Origin: Methylotenera_A sp031369365
Lineage (GTDB): Bacteria; Pseudomonadota; Gammaproteobacteria; Burkholderiales; Methylophilaceae
Assembly (NCBI GenBank): GCA_031369365.1
Contig: JANMOP010000036.1
Span: 1-24,151 of the forward strand
Direction of reading: 5' to 3'
DNA: 24,151 nt
Shown here: positions 23,869 to 24,151 of the stretch, one piece after another
How positions within the stretch are numbered: position 1 is the stretch's first letter
Layout of the letters: every line of letters starts with the position of its first letter
Translations under genes and position numbers: made by a program
Notes under the pieces: generated by a model
What the model saw: the letters and a program-made list of their open reading frames with translations, nothing else
What the model was told of the DNA's origin: nothing
Databases searched by the model: none

Positions 23869-24151
23869 TCACAGCAACACTCCATACGGCCAATTTTGCC
23901 TTACCACTTGCTCTGGCAGCTGCTCCAACACATGCTGAGCAAATTCCATATCTGACGTTTTTAAAGCACGCAGCGCATGGGCGCGTAGCAAGGTTTGTAG
24001 CGCCTTGCCAAACATGGGCGGGTCTAGCATTTCTCCTTCAAATTTAATTGCACCGCCGTGTAACGCGTCGGCATCAATAGCGGCTTTTAAAATACGCACC
24101 TTTTGATTTACGTCGGTTGGCGATGGTGTATAGGCGGTTTTGCACAAATGA
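23869..24151 (-). CDS. Unrecognised protein, C-terminal fragment (5' end beyond window)
   Basis: The reading frame ends at 23869 and stays open to the right edge. The only start-like codon near the edge is a TTG at 24147, and the codon before it is still coding, so the true start is probably outside. The 92+ visible residues include TPSPTDVNQKVRILKAAIDA, a Leu/Ala-rich helical stretch (ALQTLLRAHALRALK) and an ending RQNWPYGVLL. I do not recognise the family, and no signal, metal site or membrane span is evident. Confidence 0.6.
   Translation of the reverse strand, partial: HLCKTAYTPSPTDVNQKVRILKAAIDADALHGGAIKFEGEMLDPPMFGKALQTLLRAHALRALKTSDMEFAQHVLEQLPEQVVRQNWPYGVLL

Overview
The window looks like chromosome from a moderately AT-rich betaproteobacterium. 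A Methylophilaceae/Methylotenera-type methylotroph is my best guess. That placement is an inference from gene content, the uvrC-pgsA-tRNA-Gly-tRNA-Cys order and the intergenic repeat families; no rRNA or clade marker is present.

Region 1 (1-8532) is a nearly complete Lap-type adhesion locus. The N-terminal 464 residues of a giant LapA-like RTX adhesin (minus strand, running off the left edge) carry a retention module with a TAAG processing site. Divergently transcribed are lapG (calcium-dependent cysteine protease) and lapD (inner-membrane c-di-GMP receptor with degenerate GGDEF and EAL domains). On the minus strand, converging on lapD, are lapB (type I secretion ABC ATPase), lapC (HlyD-type membrane fusion protein) and a LuxR-type regulator with a receiver-like domain lacking phosphorylation residues. 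Expected logic: at high c-di-GMP LapD sequesters LapG and the adhesin stays anchored; at low c-di-GMP LapG cuts at TAAG and the cell detaches. The outer-membrane TolC/LapE partner is not in view.

Region 2 (8675-11620) is the conserved block tRNA-Cys, tRNA-Gly, pgsA, uvrC, all on the minus strand. Region 3 (11648-13870) is accessory. It holds a ribbon-helix-helix protein paired with a small membrane protein, a repeat-filled interval with a multi-hairpin element, a small tautomerase gene and a cation diffusion facilitator that ends right after TM6.

Region 4 (13889-17214) has a secreted EF-hand protein with a clear terminator, rlmJ, a YqhA/UPF0114 membrane protein, a DUF2914-like membrane protein and a small membrane protein. 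Region 5 (17218-23596) is a minus-strand metabolic run: acyl-CoA ligase, class I fumarase (directly abutting the ligase), a second EF-hand protein and aconitase B. The right edge holds decayed repeats, one interrupted by a 60-nt hairpin, and a partial unrecognised gene. Several start codons are non-ATG (GTG at 4953 and 17214, TTG at 16844), and the lapG start is unresolved.
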